A stretch of DNA of 64,000 nt from Acidaminococcus sp. Lineage in GTDB: Bacteria > Bacillota > Negativicutes > Acidaminococcales > Acidaminococcaceae. The position numbers were made by a program, and so were the translations under genes. Under the pieces are notes generated by a model, which saw only the letters and a program-made list of their open reading frames with translations, was not told the DNA's origin and ran no database searches. Location: positions 1,566,946 to 1,630,945 of the forward strand of contig JAKVOM010000001.1 in the NCBI GenBank assembly GCA_022482815.1, written 5' to 3'. Positions 16,682 to 24,869 of this stretch are shown here, piece after piece (position 1 is the stretch's first letter; each line of letters opens with the position of its first letter).

Positions 16682-18853
16682 ATGGCAGAGTTAGAGAGCA
16701 TTCAGGTGACAATTAAAAATATCGTGTTCCAGTCCAATAACGGAGAATTCAGCGTATTTCGTGCTGAAAACCGGGAACTGGGTTCCATCACGGCCGTATA
16801 CCGCGGACAGGCTCCATTTGCCGGCGAACAGGTCAAACTGACCGGTACGTGGACACAGCATCCCCGCTTTGGGAAGCAGTTCAATGCCAATTACTGGGAA
16901 GCCATGAAACCATCCGGCAAGGAAGCTCTCATTAAGATGCTGGGCGGAGGTGCGCTGAAGGGCGTAGGTCCGGCCATGGCCGAACGGATTGTGCTCCATT
17001 TCGGGGAGGATACACTGTCAGTGCTTGAGAATGCGCCGGAACGACTCTGCGAAGTCTCGGGTATCGGCAAGAAAAAGGCCAAGGATATCATTGATTCGTA
17101 CGGGGAACTGACGGGCTCGCGGGAGCTCATTTTGTTCCTTGAACAGAACGGCATCAGTGGGAATTTTGCTCCCCGTATCCAGAGTCTTTACGGCGCTACG
17201 GCAATTACGCGGATTACGAATAATCCCTATTGCCTCGCTGAGGACGTGGAAGGCATCGGTTTCCGGACTGCGGACCGGCTTGCACACTCCCTCGGTATTG
17301 AGATGAACAGCGAGGAACGCATCCAGGCAGGCATCCGGTTTGCCCTGATGTCGAGTGCGACGCAGGGACATACTTGTGTGCCTGACGAGTGGCTGATCAA
17401 CGCTACGGCCAGAGTACTGCAGCTTACTCCGCTCGAGGTACGGAACGTCTATACCCATCTTCTTGAAAAGAAAATTCTTCGGACGGAAGATATGGGGAAC
17501 CAGACCTGTGTCTATGCGGAATACCTCTATAAAGCGGAAACAGGTGTCGCAAAACGGCTGCTGACGCTGCGCGATAAAGTCAATAACCTTTGGAAAGTGG
17601 ATTATGAATCCATTATCAAAGAATGGGAAGCTGATGAGAATATCCAACTGGCGCCGGAACAGATTGAAGCTATCCGGGCCTCGGTCAAACACGGCGTCTT
17701 TGTATTGACGGGCGGTCCCGGTACCGGTAAAACGACGGTTATCAAAGGCATCTTGTCCGTACTACAAAAAGCGGGCTGCCGCATCCAGCTCGCCGCACCG
17801 ACCGGAAGAGCGGCGAAGCGGCTTGCCGAATCGGCAGGGGAACCGGCGCTTACGGTGCACCGCCTGCTGGAATATTCACCGGCTGCGGATGATGCTGATT
17901 CGCTTTGGGGACGCAACGAAGATAATCCGGTGGAGGCTGATGCCGTTATCGTCGATGAAGCTTCCATGATGGATATCGTTCTCATGTACAATTTGCTGCG
18001 GGCCTTGCCGCTTGGTTGTCGTTTGGTCCTTGTCGGCGATATCAATCAGCTGCCTTCTGTAGGGCCGGGCTCTGTGCTCAAGGACATTATCCGGAGCGGG
18101 ACGATGCCTATTGTGCGCCTTGAAAACGTGTTCCGTCAGGCGCAGCTCAGCCCGATTGTCCGCAATGCGCACCGCATCAACCAGGGTCTCATGCCGGAGT
18201 GGGAAGGGGAGAAGGACTTTGTTTTTACACCTTTTGCTTCGGAAGAGGAGACTATGCGGTATGTGGTCGATCTCTATGCAAAAATCGGCCAAAAGCTCTC
18301 CTGGGAAAATGTGCAGGTCCTGACGCCGATGCATAAGAATCTCTGCGGTGTGGAAAATTTAAACCAGCAGATTCAGGCACGGGTTAACCCGCCTCGTCCG
18401 GGGAAGCCGGAGCTTAAAGTAGGGTTTACGGTCATGCGGGTCGGTGACAAAGTCATGCAGATCCGGAATAATTATGATAAGAATATCTTTAACGGAGACA
18501 TCGGGACCATCCGGAATATTGCCGGCAATCATATCGTCGTTTCTTTCCCGGACCGGACGGAAGGATCGGAAGTCGAATATGAGGGGGCGGAAGCAGAGGA
18601 ACTGCGCCTGGCTTACGCTATGAGCGTTCATAAATCCCAAGGCAGCGAATATGCTGTAGTCATCATGCCGCTGGTACCGAGTCACTATATCATGCTGCAG
18701 CGGAATCTTTTCTATACGGCCGTGACGCGCGCCCGCAAGCAGGTCTATCTGGCAGGAAGCCGCAAGGCGATGCAGATAGCTGTCAACAACGATAAGACCC
18801 GGAAGCGCTATTCTCTCCTGGCAGAGCGGCTGAAGCAGGAATTTTTCAGTTAA
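16682..18853 (+). CDS. recD2: RecD2-type SF1 helicase
   Basis: The 723-residue protein matches the RecD2/YrrC family found in bacteria without a RecBCD partner. It has an N-terminal OB-like domain (about 1-75), helix-hairpin-helix segments (GALKGVGPAMAERIV, LCEVSGIGKKKAKDII) and a superfamily 1 helicase core. Walker A, GGPGTGKTT, is near residue 344. VIVDEASMMD gives motif II, and the YAMSVHKSQGSEY segment near the end gives motif VI. It unwinds DNA 5'-3' and aids replication-fork and mismatch repair. The gene is isolated, with its own promoter and a GAGGTG ribosome binding site. Confidence 0.93.
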   Translation: MAELESIQVTIKNIVFQSNNGEFSVFRAENRELGSITAVYRGQAPFAGEQVKLTGTWTQHPRFGKQFNANYWEAMKPSGKEALIKMLGGGALKGVGPAMAERIVLHFGEDTLSVLENAPERLCEVSGIGKKKAKDIIDSYGELTGSRELILFLEQNGISGNFAPRIQSLYGATAITRITNNPYCLAEDVEGIGFRTADRLAHSLGIEMNSEERIQAGIRFALMSSATQGHTCVPDEWLINATARVLQLTPLEVRNVYTHLLEKKILRTEDMGNQTCVYAEYLYKAETGVAKRLLTLRDKVNNLWKVDYESIIKEWEADENIQLAPEQIEAIRASVKHGVFVLTGGPGTGKTTVIKGILSVLQKAGCRIQLAAPTGRAAKRLAESAGEPALTVHRLLEYSPAADDADSLWGRNEDNPVEADAVIVDEASMMDIVLMYNLLRALPLGCRLVLVGDINQLPSVGPGSVLKDIIRSGTMPIVRLENVFRQAQLSPIVRNAHRINQGLMPEWEGEKDFVFTPFASEEETMRYVVDLYAKIGQKLSWENVQVLTPMHKNLCGVENLNQQIQARVNPPRPGKPELKVGFTVMRVGDKVMQIRNNYDKNIFNGDIGTIRNIAGNHIVVSFPDRTEGSEVEYEGAEAEELRLAYAMSVHKSQGSEYAVVIMPLVPSHYIMLQRNLFYTAVTRARKQVYLAGSRKAMQIAVNNDKTRKRYSLLAERLKQEFFS

Positions 18854-19115
18854 ACCAAAACGTCAGGTTTGGCATTCCTCTGTCACCTTCTTCCACGTAG
18901 TCGGAAGGAAGATGAATCACGAAGTGGAGGAAGCTAAGTTAAGAACCGTAGGCACATCGTTCTGCCGAAGGCTTCGCCACCTGCAGCTATCTGCAAGCTG
19001 CTAACTGCTATCTGTCTATTAAATTTTAACTAACAATCTGCGCGCACGATTGTACTAACCACTCTAAGTCACTAATCACTATCCACCAACTTTACCACCC
19101 CGGATCGGAGTTTAT
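18854..19115. other. Intergenic region with degenerate repeats
   Basis: No gene is seen. An imperfect hairpin near 18890-18915 (CTTCTTCC against GGAAGGAAG) is followed by the degenerate module CTGCCGAAGGC...CTAACTGCTATCTG (18962-19014) and by GCACGATTGTACTAACCACT (19044-19063). The last string recurs at 54830, 58555 and 62362. Confidence 0.6.
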
Positions 19116-19781
19116 ATGCTGCAAGAAATCAAAGAACTGCTGCTTGATTTGTTATATCCTTGCACTTGCCCCGGCTGTGGAACGCCCGTTCCCGGCCGGG
19201 AACTTTTGTGTGAGGATTGTTTTCGATTTGTCTATGCACCTCATATTTTGGTGCCTGAACTTTCCTGGCGTTTTACCGCTTTCAAGGTATTTCGCTACGA
19301 AGGAGGCATCAAAACGGCTTTGCATGGCGCTAAATTTTCCGGGAGGGAAGAGTACCTGCCGCGCCTTGCTATGGCTTTGAAAAAAGGCATGGAACCGCTA
19401 AAGGATTTACCCTGGAGAGAAGAAAATGTGCTGCCGGCTGTCATACCAATCCCGACAGATCCAAAGCGCAGGAAAGCGCGCGGCTATGACATACCGGAAG
19501 AAATTTTTCGCCCCTGGACCGTGGCAAACGGTATGAACTTTATGCCGGTACTTGAACGTACCCGTCCTACGACGCCGCAATACGGTCTTACCCGTAAAGA
19601 GCGGGAAGAGAATCTGAAAGACTGTTTTGCCGTGAAGAAGGGCGCCGCACTTCCGCGGGCCGTCATCCTTGTAGATGACATCCTGACGACGGGAAGCACT
19701 CTCGAAAGTGCGGCCCGGACCTTAAGAAGGGCCGGCGTGAAGCGCATCTATGCACTGGTGCTTGCCAGTGGTCATGACTAA
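19116..19781 (+). CDS. comF: ComF-family phosphoribosyltransferase-like protein
   Basis: The 221-residue protein has an N-terminal zinc-finger-like cluster (CTCPGCGTPVPGRELLCEDC) and a C-terminal phosphoribosyltransferase domain with the PRPP-binding motif VILVDDILTTGST. This is the ComF/GntX layout. In Bacillus ComF helps take up transforming DNA, but most family members are of uncertain role. The start has GGAG 7 bases upstream. There are no competence genes next to it, so natural transformation cannot be claimed. A shared terminator follows. Confidence 0.85.
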   Translation: MLQEIKELLLDLLYPCTCPGCGTPVPGRELLCEDCFRFVYAPHILVPELSWRFTAFKVFRYEGGIKTALHGAKFSGREEYLPRLAMALKKGMEPLKDLPWREENVLPAVIPIPTDPKRRKARGYDIPEEIFRPWTVANGMNFMPVLERTRPTTPQYGLTRKEREENLKDCFAVKKGAALPRAVILVDDILTTGSTLESAARTLRRAGVKRIYALVLASGHD

Positions 19782-19785
19782 AAAA

Positions 19786-19828
19786 GCCATGGTGGGAACA
19801 TAAAATTCCCATCATGACTCTTTTTTTA
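19786..19828. terminator. Bidirectional terminator after comF
   Basis: AGCCATGGTGGGAA pairs with TTCCCATCATGACT (several G-U pairs) and a long T-run follows. The gene on the far side is on the minus strand, so the hairpin may serve both. Confidence 0.75.
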
Positions 19829-19877
19829 TTTTTATTAAAAGATATGACCTAACGAGAACATTGAGATGGTGAAGGAA

Positions 19878-20345
19878 TTATTTTATCTTCTCTATTTCTA
19901 TCTCATCAATCTTGCCATTTTCGATTTCAAATTTCATACCAATATCGGGTGTACCCGTAACGGTATAGATGAATTTATCCCCACGAGTCATATCGGGAAC
20001 TCCATAGGTTTTTTGCACGACAGAAGCATCCATCCCTACGTGCACCCCTTCTGGTGTCTGCCAGCCATTATTAGCCGAAACTTCTACTCGGTACACCTTT
20101 CCATCCGCTACATGAATGGATACGGAATCGCCGTATTCATATTCATATGCCACTCCCGAAGAAATAGATGAAGTATGTTTCCGCTCTACCTCTGATGGTG
20201 AACCGTATAACTGCTGTACGTATGAACTATCCGTACCATACCCGATACCACCTAGCTTCGCCGAATCCTGATGCACAGATGCAAATGCGACAGAAGCAAT
20301 CAGCGTTAACAGAGTTGTCAGAACAATCATTGTCCATTTTTTCAT
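19878..20345 (-). CDS. Secreted protein with two BamE/SmpA-like repeats
   Basis: The 155-residue protein has a signal peptide (MKKWTMIVLTTLLTLIASVAFA) and two related segments, GGIGYGTDSSYVQQLYGSP and EGVHVGMDASVVQKTYGVP. The G-x-S/D-x-x-V-x-x-x-Y-G-x-P pattern is that of BamE/OmlA-type modules, which in diderm bacteria often occur in envelope proteins. There is no lipobox, so it is probably soluble outside the cytoplasm. GGAGTGTG is a plausible ribosome binding site. It is divergent from the arsenic-resistance-like operon. Confidence 0.7.
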   Translation of the reverse strand: MKKWTMIVLTTLLTLIASVAFASVHQDSAKLGGIGYGTDSSYVQQLYGSPSEVERKHTSSISSGVAYEYEYGDSVSIHVADGKVYRVEVSANNGWQTPEGVHVGMDASVVQKTYGVPDMTRGDKFIYTVTGTPDIGMKFEIENGKIDEIEIEKIK

Positions 20346-20508
20346 TCTGATTCACACTCCTTTTTTGACTTGTATATCATAATTTTACTTTACGCAGCTT
20401 GTAAGGTTAAGTTTAACATGTAATATAAAAAAGTCCATTAAGATTCTTTCCAGTAGCATGAATAAACTCTTTTAGATAGGTATCGATATGATAAAAGGAG
20501 GTGCGGAT

Positions 20509-21507
20509 ATGTGGCACTTTATCCAAAATCAAGTCTTTGGGATGCAGTGGCTCAATGCGCTTTTTGCTGCACTGCTTGGGCGGCTGAGTGTAGACGTAAC
20601 GAGCCGATTAGGCGGCAACCTCTTATTTTTCCTGTATGACGTCAGTAAGATTACGATTTTACTGTGCGTGCTGATTTTTAGCATTTCCTTTATTCAGAGC
20701 TTCTTTCCTCCCGAACGGAGCAAGAAAATACTGGGGCACTTTCATGGCATCGGAGCCAATATGATGGGGGCCCTCTTGGGAACGGTGACACCCTTTTGTT
20801 CCTGTTCTTCTATTCCTTTGTTTATGGGATTTACCAGTGCCGGCCTTCCTTTGGGCGTAACCTTTTCCTTTTTGATTTCTTCGCCCATGGTTGACTTAGG
20901 AAGCCTTGTGCTGCTGATGGGCATCTTCGGTGCAAAGATTGCAGTGGCTTATGTGCTGATGGGGCTTGTCATTGCCGTCATCGGAGACACGCTGATCGAA
21001 CATCTCCATATGGAAGATGAGGTGGCGGATTTTATTCGTAACGCCGCGGCGGGTCCGGATATTGATTCACCGGAAATGACCGTAGAGGACCGGTTGGACT
21101 TTGCCAGGGAACAGATGGTGATGACCTTTCGGAAAGTCTTTCCTTATATCCTGATTGGTGTAGGTATCGGGGCCTTGATCCACAACTGGATACCGGAAGC
21201 TATGGTGGAAAAAGTTCTGGGGAGTCAAAATCCGGCCGGTGTGGTTCTCGCCGTACTTGTAGGCGTACCGATGTATGCGGATATCTTTGGTACGATTCCG
21301 ATTGCGGAAGCATTGCTCGGAAAAGGGGCTCTCCTGGGGCCTGTCCTCAGCTTCATGATGGCAGTTACGACGCTGAGCCTTCCGTCCCTGATTCTCTTGC
21401 GTCAGGCCGTCAAGCCGCGGCTTTTGGGCACTTTTGTTTTGATTTGTACGATCGGCATTATCATCGTGGGATATGCTTTCAATATGCTTCAGTCTTTCCT
21501 GATGTGA
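20509..21507 (+). CDS. arsP: ArsP/DUF318-type permease
   Basis: The 332-residue membrane protein has about eight to ten transmembrane segments and the signature TPFCSCSSIPLFMGF, whose cysteines are needed in ArsP permeases that export trivalent organoarsenicals. ISSPMVDLGSLVLL and VGVPMYADIFGTIPIAEAL are further family blocks. I start at ATG 20509 because AAAGGAGGTG is 8 bases upstream; an in-frame ATG at 20488 lies before that site. It heads a four-gene operon with ArsR, ArsC and a CxxC protein. The substrate could be an organoarsenical or another soft-metal or thiol compound. Confidence 0.83.
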   Translation: MWHFIQNQVFGMQWLNALFAALLGRLSVDVTSRLGGNLLFFLYDVSKITILLCVLIFSISFIQSFFPPERSKKILGHFHGIGANMMGALLGTVTPFCSCSSIPLFMGFTSAGLPLGVTFSFLISSPMVDLGSLVLLMGIFGAKIAVAYVLMGLVIAVIGDTLIEHLHMEDEVADFIRNAAAGPDIDSPEMTVEDRLDFAREQMVMTFRKVFPYILIGVGIGALIHNWIPEAMVEKVLGSQNPAGVVLAVLVGVPMYADIFGTIPIAEALLGKGALLGPVLSFMMAVTTLSLPSLILLRQAVKPRLLGTFVLICTIGIIIVGYAFNMLQSFLM

Positions 21508-21516
21508 GGTGATTTC

Positions 21517-21846
21517 GTGAACGCTATCGACGTTTCTTTGATTTGCAGAGCTTTAGGCGACTCCAATCGGCTGCAGATTGTACAGCTGCTGACGGGCGGG
21601 GAAATGTGTGCCTGTAAGCTTCTTGAACATTTTCAGATTACGCAGCCGACCTTGTCGCACCATATGAAAATTCTAACAGAGTGCGGCCTCGTGAAGAGCC
21701 GGAAGGAATGGAAAAATACGTATTATTCCCTGAACTGCGACACCATGACTGCCTTTAGGGATTTTATCGCGACACTGAAATGTGGTTCACCGGGGTGCCG
21801 GTGCGGTGGGGCGTCCGGTGCAGAAGCGTGCACGGATGAAACATAA
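21517..21846 (+). CDS. arsR: ArsR-family metalloregulator
   Basis: The 109-residue winged-helix repressor carries the As(III) motif EMCACKLLEHF (Cys31 and Cys33), matching ELCVCDL of classical ArsR, and the recognition helix TQPTLSHHMKIL. A further cysteine cluster near the C-terminus (CGSPGCRCGG) may add metal ligands. It starts with GTG behind TGAGGTG, 9 bases after arsP. Unusually it is the second gene of the operon it probably represses. Confidence 0.9.
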   Translation: MNAIDVSLICRALGDSNRLQIVQLLTGGEMCACKLLEHFQITQPTLSHHMKILTECGLVKSRKEWKNTYYSLNCDTMTAFRDFIATLKCGSPGCRCGGASGAEACTDET

Positions 21847-22258
21847 CAAACCCGCAGTCATTTTTGTTTGTACCCATAACGCCTGTCGCAGTCAGATTGC
21901 CGAAGCAATGGGGAAACGTCTGGCCGGAGATGTTTTTGACAGCTATTCGGCAGGAACCCACATCAAGGCAGCGGTTAATCCGGATGCGGTGCGTTTGATG
22001 CGTGAAACGTATGGCATCGACATGATTGCAGGCGGACAAAGGCCGAAGCTGCTTTCAGAATGCCCCAAGGCAGACTGGGTGATTACGATGGGCTGCGGGG
22101 TAAGGTGTCCCGCTGTTCCGGGTGCTCATCATGAAGATTGGGAACTGGAAGACCCTACCGGAAAAAGCGACGCTGATTTTCTTGCTGTCATGGAGCAAAT
22201 AGAAAAGCATATCAATGTTTTGAAAGAAAAAATCGCAAAGGAGGAACTCGAATCATGA
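21836..22258 (+). CDS. arsC: Arsenate reductase, low-molecular-weight phosphatase fold
   Basis: The 140-residue protein has the CX5R phosphate loop (Cys12 to Arg18, VCTHNACRSQ) of thioredoxin-type arsenate reductases. MGCGVRCPAVPGA supplies the later cysteines that relay the disulfide, and EDWELEDPTGK the general-acid region. It reduces arsenate to arsenite. The ATG at 21836 overlaps the end of arsR by 11 bases. The longer upstream frame would start inside arsR without a site. Its electron donor could be the CxxC protein encoded next. Confidence 0.88.
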   Translation: MKHNKPAVIFVCTHNACRSQIAEAMGKRLAGDVFDSYSAGTHIKAAVNPDAVRLMRETYGIDMIAGGQRPKLLSECPKADWVITMGCGVRCPAVPGAHHEDWELEDPTGKSDADFLAVMEQIEKHINVLKEKIAKEELES

Positions 22259-22485
22259 ATATCAAAGTAATGGGAGGCGGCTGCAGCCGTTGTGAGGCAC
22301 TTTTAAGCGCAGCGAAGGAAGCTGTAAAGAATCTGGGAATCGATGCGGAAGTCGAATACATTACGGATTTTGCGCAGATTGCCAAATATGGCATTATGAG
22401 TACCCCAGCCCTTGTAGTAGACGGAAAGGTTGTGTCTTCCGGCCGCGTTCTCAAGGCAAAACAAATCGAAGCGTATTTGAAATAA
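22255..22485 (+). CDS. Small thioredoxin-like redox protein (CSRC)
   Basis: The 76-residue protein is a minimal thioredoxin fold with the active site Cys10-Ser-Arg-Cys13 and the cis-proline block MSTPALVVDGKVV. It resembles archaeal-type small redox-active disulfide proteins (MTH895 group). The start overlaps the arsC stop as ATGA, so the two are coupled. Such small proteins recur next to DUF318 permeases, and here the obvious role is to reduce ArsC or deliver a thiol-bound substrate to ArsP. A terminator follows 41 bases later. Confidence 0.85.
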   Translation: MNIKVMGGGCSRCEALLSAAKEAVKNLGIDAEVEYITDFAQIAKYGIMSTPALVVDGKVVSSGRVLKAKQIEAYLK

Positions 22486-22526
22486 GTGGAAAGGGTGGTT
22501 TTCTATCAGCGCAGAAAAGCCCGAAG

Positions 22527-22568
22527 AGAGCTGTGAAATCATGATTTCTCGCAGCTCTTTTTTTTATG
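22527..22568 (+). terminator. Terminator of the arsenic operon
   Basis: AGAGCTGTGAAATC pairs with GATTTCTCGCAGCTCT (2-base bulge), followed by eight T. It belongs to the recurring GGCTGTGAAA-type stem family. Confidence 0.85.
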
Positions 22569-22775
22569 AGTCTGATTAATAGTAGACAATAGTCTTTATA
22601 TAAAGTACGAACAATATATAGTAAAATAAAATAAATATTAAGAATAAACGATTTACTTTGATTATATGCTGTAAAAAAGAAGCATCGAAAAATAAAATGA
22701 AAAGAATAAAACAAACATAAAATATAAATAAGATTACAATATCAAAGTAAATATACAATAAAATATAAAATAGTG
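22569..22775. other. Very AT-rich intergenic tract
   Basis: About 200 bases of strongly AT-rich sequence contain repeated ATATAAA/AATAAAATA strings and no gene. Composition contrasts sharply with both flanks. It could be an upstream activating tract, a curved-DNA site or a nucleoid-protein target for the operon that follows. Confidence 0.5.
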
Positions 22776-22804
22776 TTGAATTTAATAAAACTTTATACTA
22801 AAAT
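22776..22804 (+). promoter_or_regulatory. Promoter of the ATP-grasp operon
   Basis: TTGAAT (22776-22781), a 17-base spacer and TAAAAT (22799-22804) lie 84 bases before the ATG, directly after the AT-rich tract. Confidence 0.55.
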
Positions 22805-22887
22805 AAAAACCATAAATAAGCTGAAATGCATTTCAATCGCTTGTTTCCGTATTTATTGTTCATATTTTTTACAGAGGGGCTGTTAAT

Positions 22888-24216
22888 ATGGGCGTTCCGG
22901 TCGAATTGGATTTGCTGAAGCATGCAGATCAGGTAAACCAGCTGCTCGCAAGGTATGGCGTGAAATTCAGTATTTATAAAAACAATGAATTCAAGGAGCA
23001 GCTTTTCCCTTTCGATCCGATTCCAAGGATAATTTCTGCGGAAGAATTTGTTTACCTGGAGCGTGGACTGAAGCAGCGCGCCAAAGCATTGAATGAATTT
23101 CTTAAAGATGTGTATGGGGAGAAAAAGATTGTCAGGGACAAGGTAATTCCGGAGGAGTTTCTATTTATTTCGAAAGGCTATATGGCTGAGTGTGAAGGGG
23201 TTGTGCCTCCCCGGGGCATCTACAATCATATTTCCGGCATCGATCTGGTAAAAGGAAAGGACGGAACCTGGTATATCCTGGAAGACAATCTGCGTGTACC
23301 GAGCGGTGCTTCCTATCCATTGATTGCCCGGGAAATCTGCCGTATCTGCTGTCCTGAAGCGTTCCATAAGGTGCGTATCGATGATAACCGCAATTATGCC
23401 GAACTCTTGAAAAAGACCATGGACTATGTGAGCTGCGGCGGCATGTCAGTTGTTCTTACGCCCGGACGCTACAACGTGGCCTATTTTGAGCATTCGTATC
23501 TGGCCGAAAAGATGGATGCCAACCTGGTTACGGGCGAAGACCTTGTGGTGGAAAATAATATTGTCTATTACAAAAACTACGACGGCCGCAAGGATCGCGT
23601 AGGGGCAATCTACCGCCGTATTTCCGACGAATACCTGGATCCTATGAATTTCTGCTCGGAATCTCTGATCGGTGTTCCGCATTTGTATGATGCTTTCCGG
23701 GCCGGCAATGTGGCGGTGCTGAATGCTGTCGGCAATGGCGTGGCTGACGATAAAGGTATTTATTATTTTGTGCCCAGAATGATCAAGTATTATCTGGGTG
23801 AAGAGCCGATCCTGAATAATGCACCGACGTATCTTCCGTTCTACGAGAAGGACAGAAAATACTGCATGGATCATTTTGATGAACTTGTCTGGAAAGATGT
23901 CGCCGAAGCCGGCGGCTACGGGGTTGTCTTTGCCAGCAAGATGACGGCAGAGCAGAAGGCGGACTTCAAGCGTCTTTTGAAGGAAAATCCGCGCCGGTTT
24001 ATTGCCCAGAATGTTATCGATTTCCAGGATCTCGATATTATGGATGGAGAAAAACGGGTTCCCCGCAAAGCGGATCTGCGTGCCTTTGTGCTGATGGCCG
24101 ATGAGCCGATGGTATGGCACAGCGGTTTGACGCGGTTTACGACGAATCCTGATTCGTTTATTGTTAATTCGTCTCAAGGAGGAGGCTTCAAGGACACATG
24201 GGTATTATCACAGTGA
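22888..24216 (+). CDS. Circularly permuted ATP-grasp protein
   Basis: The 442-residue protein matches circularly permuted type 2 ATP-grasp proteins (DUF404/DUF407). Typical blocks are EEFLFISKGYMAECEGVVPP, WYILEDNLRVPSGASY and FCSESLIGVPHLYDAFRAG. ATP-grasp enzymes join a carboxylate to an amine or thiol through an acyl-phosphate. Members of this branch travel with alpha-E and transglutaminase-like proteins, as here, and are thought to make or modify a peptide; the substrate is unknown. GAGGGGCTG precedes the ATG. The end overlaps the next gene by 19 bases. Confidence 0.88.
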   Translation: MGVPVELDLLKHADQVNQLLARYGVKFSIYKNNEFKEQLFPFDPIPRIISAEEFVYLERGLKQRAKALNEFLKDVYGEKKIVRDKVIPEEFLFISKGYMAECEGVVPPRGIYNHISGIDLVKGKDGTWYILEDNLRVPSGASYPLIAREICRICCPEAFHKVRIDDNRNYAELLKKTMDYVSCGGMSVVLTPGRYNVAYFEHSYLAEKMDANLVTGEDLVVENNIVYYKNYDGRKDRVGAIYRRISDEYLDPMNFCSESLIGVPHLYDAFRAGNVAVLNAVGNGVADDKGIYYFVPRMIKYYLGEEPILNNAPTYLPFYEKDRKYCMDHFDELVWKDVAEAGGYGVVFASKMTAEQKADFKRLLKENPRRFIAQNVIDFQDLDIMDGEKRVPRKADLRAFVLMADEPMVWHSGLTRFTTNPDSFIVNSSQGGGFKDTWVLSQ

Positions 24217-24869
24217 ATCAGTCCGACTGCCTGTTATGGCTCGGACGTTACTTGGAAAGAGTCTATACGACAGTGCGGATGTATGCAAAGGAATATGACC
24301 ATATGATCGACGAGATGCAGGACAGCTATGAAGAGTACTGCAGGCGTATGGAAATTCCGAACATCTATAAAGATAAAGCCGATTTTATCAAACGCTATCC
24401 CTTTGATCCGTCTAATCCGGATTCAATCCGCAGCAACTTGACAAGAGCATATGATAATGCTATTCTGCTGCGCGGGCAGCTGAGCAGTCAGTGTCAGGCT
24501 TACATTCAACTGGCCATGTATGATATCGATAAAGCGGAGCAAAGCGATTCTCCCTTTATTCCCATTCGTGATTTGATGGATCATGTGCTGGCCTTTTGGG
24601 GCATTGTGGACGATGTCGTCGATGCGGAGGAGGTGCGCAGTATTTTAAAAACAGGCAAACGCATCGAACGCATCGATATGTATGCCCGAATCCATTATGA
24701 ACCCAAGGAAGTATCGCATGAAATCCGGCGCCTGGCCGGGCGTATCCCCAAAACGGGACTCAAGTACGATACGGCAAAAATTGACCGCCTGATGGAGCTC
24801 GGACGGGCAGATGAACTTGATTATGATGCAATTTTACATCTCGTAGACGAAATAGGGGCCTCTTTATGA
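24198..24869 (+). CDS. Alpha-E domain protein (DUF403)
   Basis: The 223-residue, almost all-helical protein matches the alpha-E domain found with permuted ATP-grasp enzymes. Features include the early LLWLGRYLERVYTTVR helix and paired acidic helices (FWGIVDDVVDAEEVRSILKTGKRIERIDMYAR). Biochemical function is not established. Overlaps on both sides (19 bases upstream, 4 downstream) indicate equal co-expression with its partners, as expected for a complex. It has no signal peptide, so it acts in the cytoplasm. Confidence 0.85.
   Translation: MGIITVNQSDCLLWLGRYLERVYTTVRMYAKEYDHMIDEMQDSYEEYCRRMEIPNIYKDKADFIKRYPFDPSNPDSIRSNLTRAYDNAILLRGQLSSQCQAYIQLAMYDIDKAEQSDSPFIPIRDLMDHVLAFWGIVDDVVDAEEVRSILKTGKRIERIDMYARIHYEPKEVSHEIRRLAGRIPKTGLKYDTAKIDRLMELGRADELDYDAILHLVDEIGASL

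Noticed and set aside
19116..19781. Evidence for natural competence from comF
   Set aside because: A lone ComF-family gene is widespread, and no com pilus or DNA-uptake genes are in the window.
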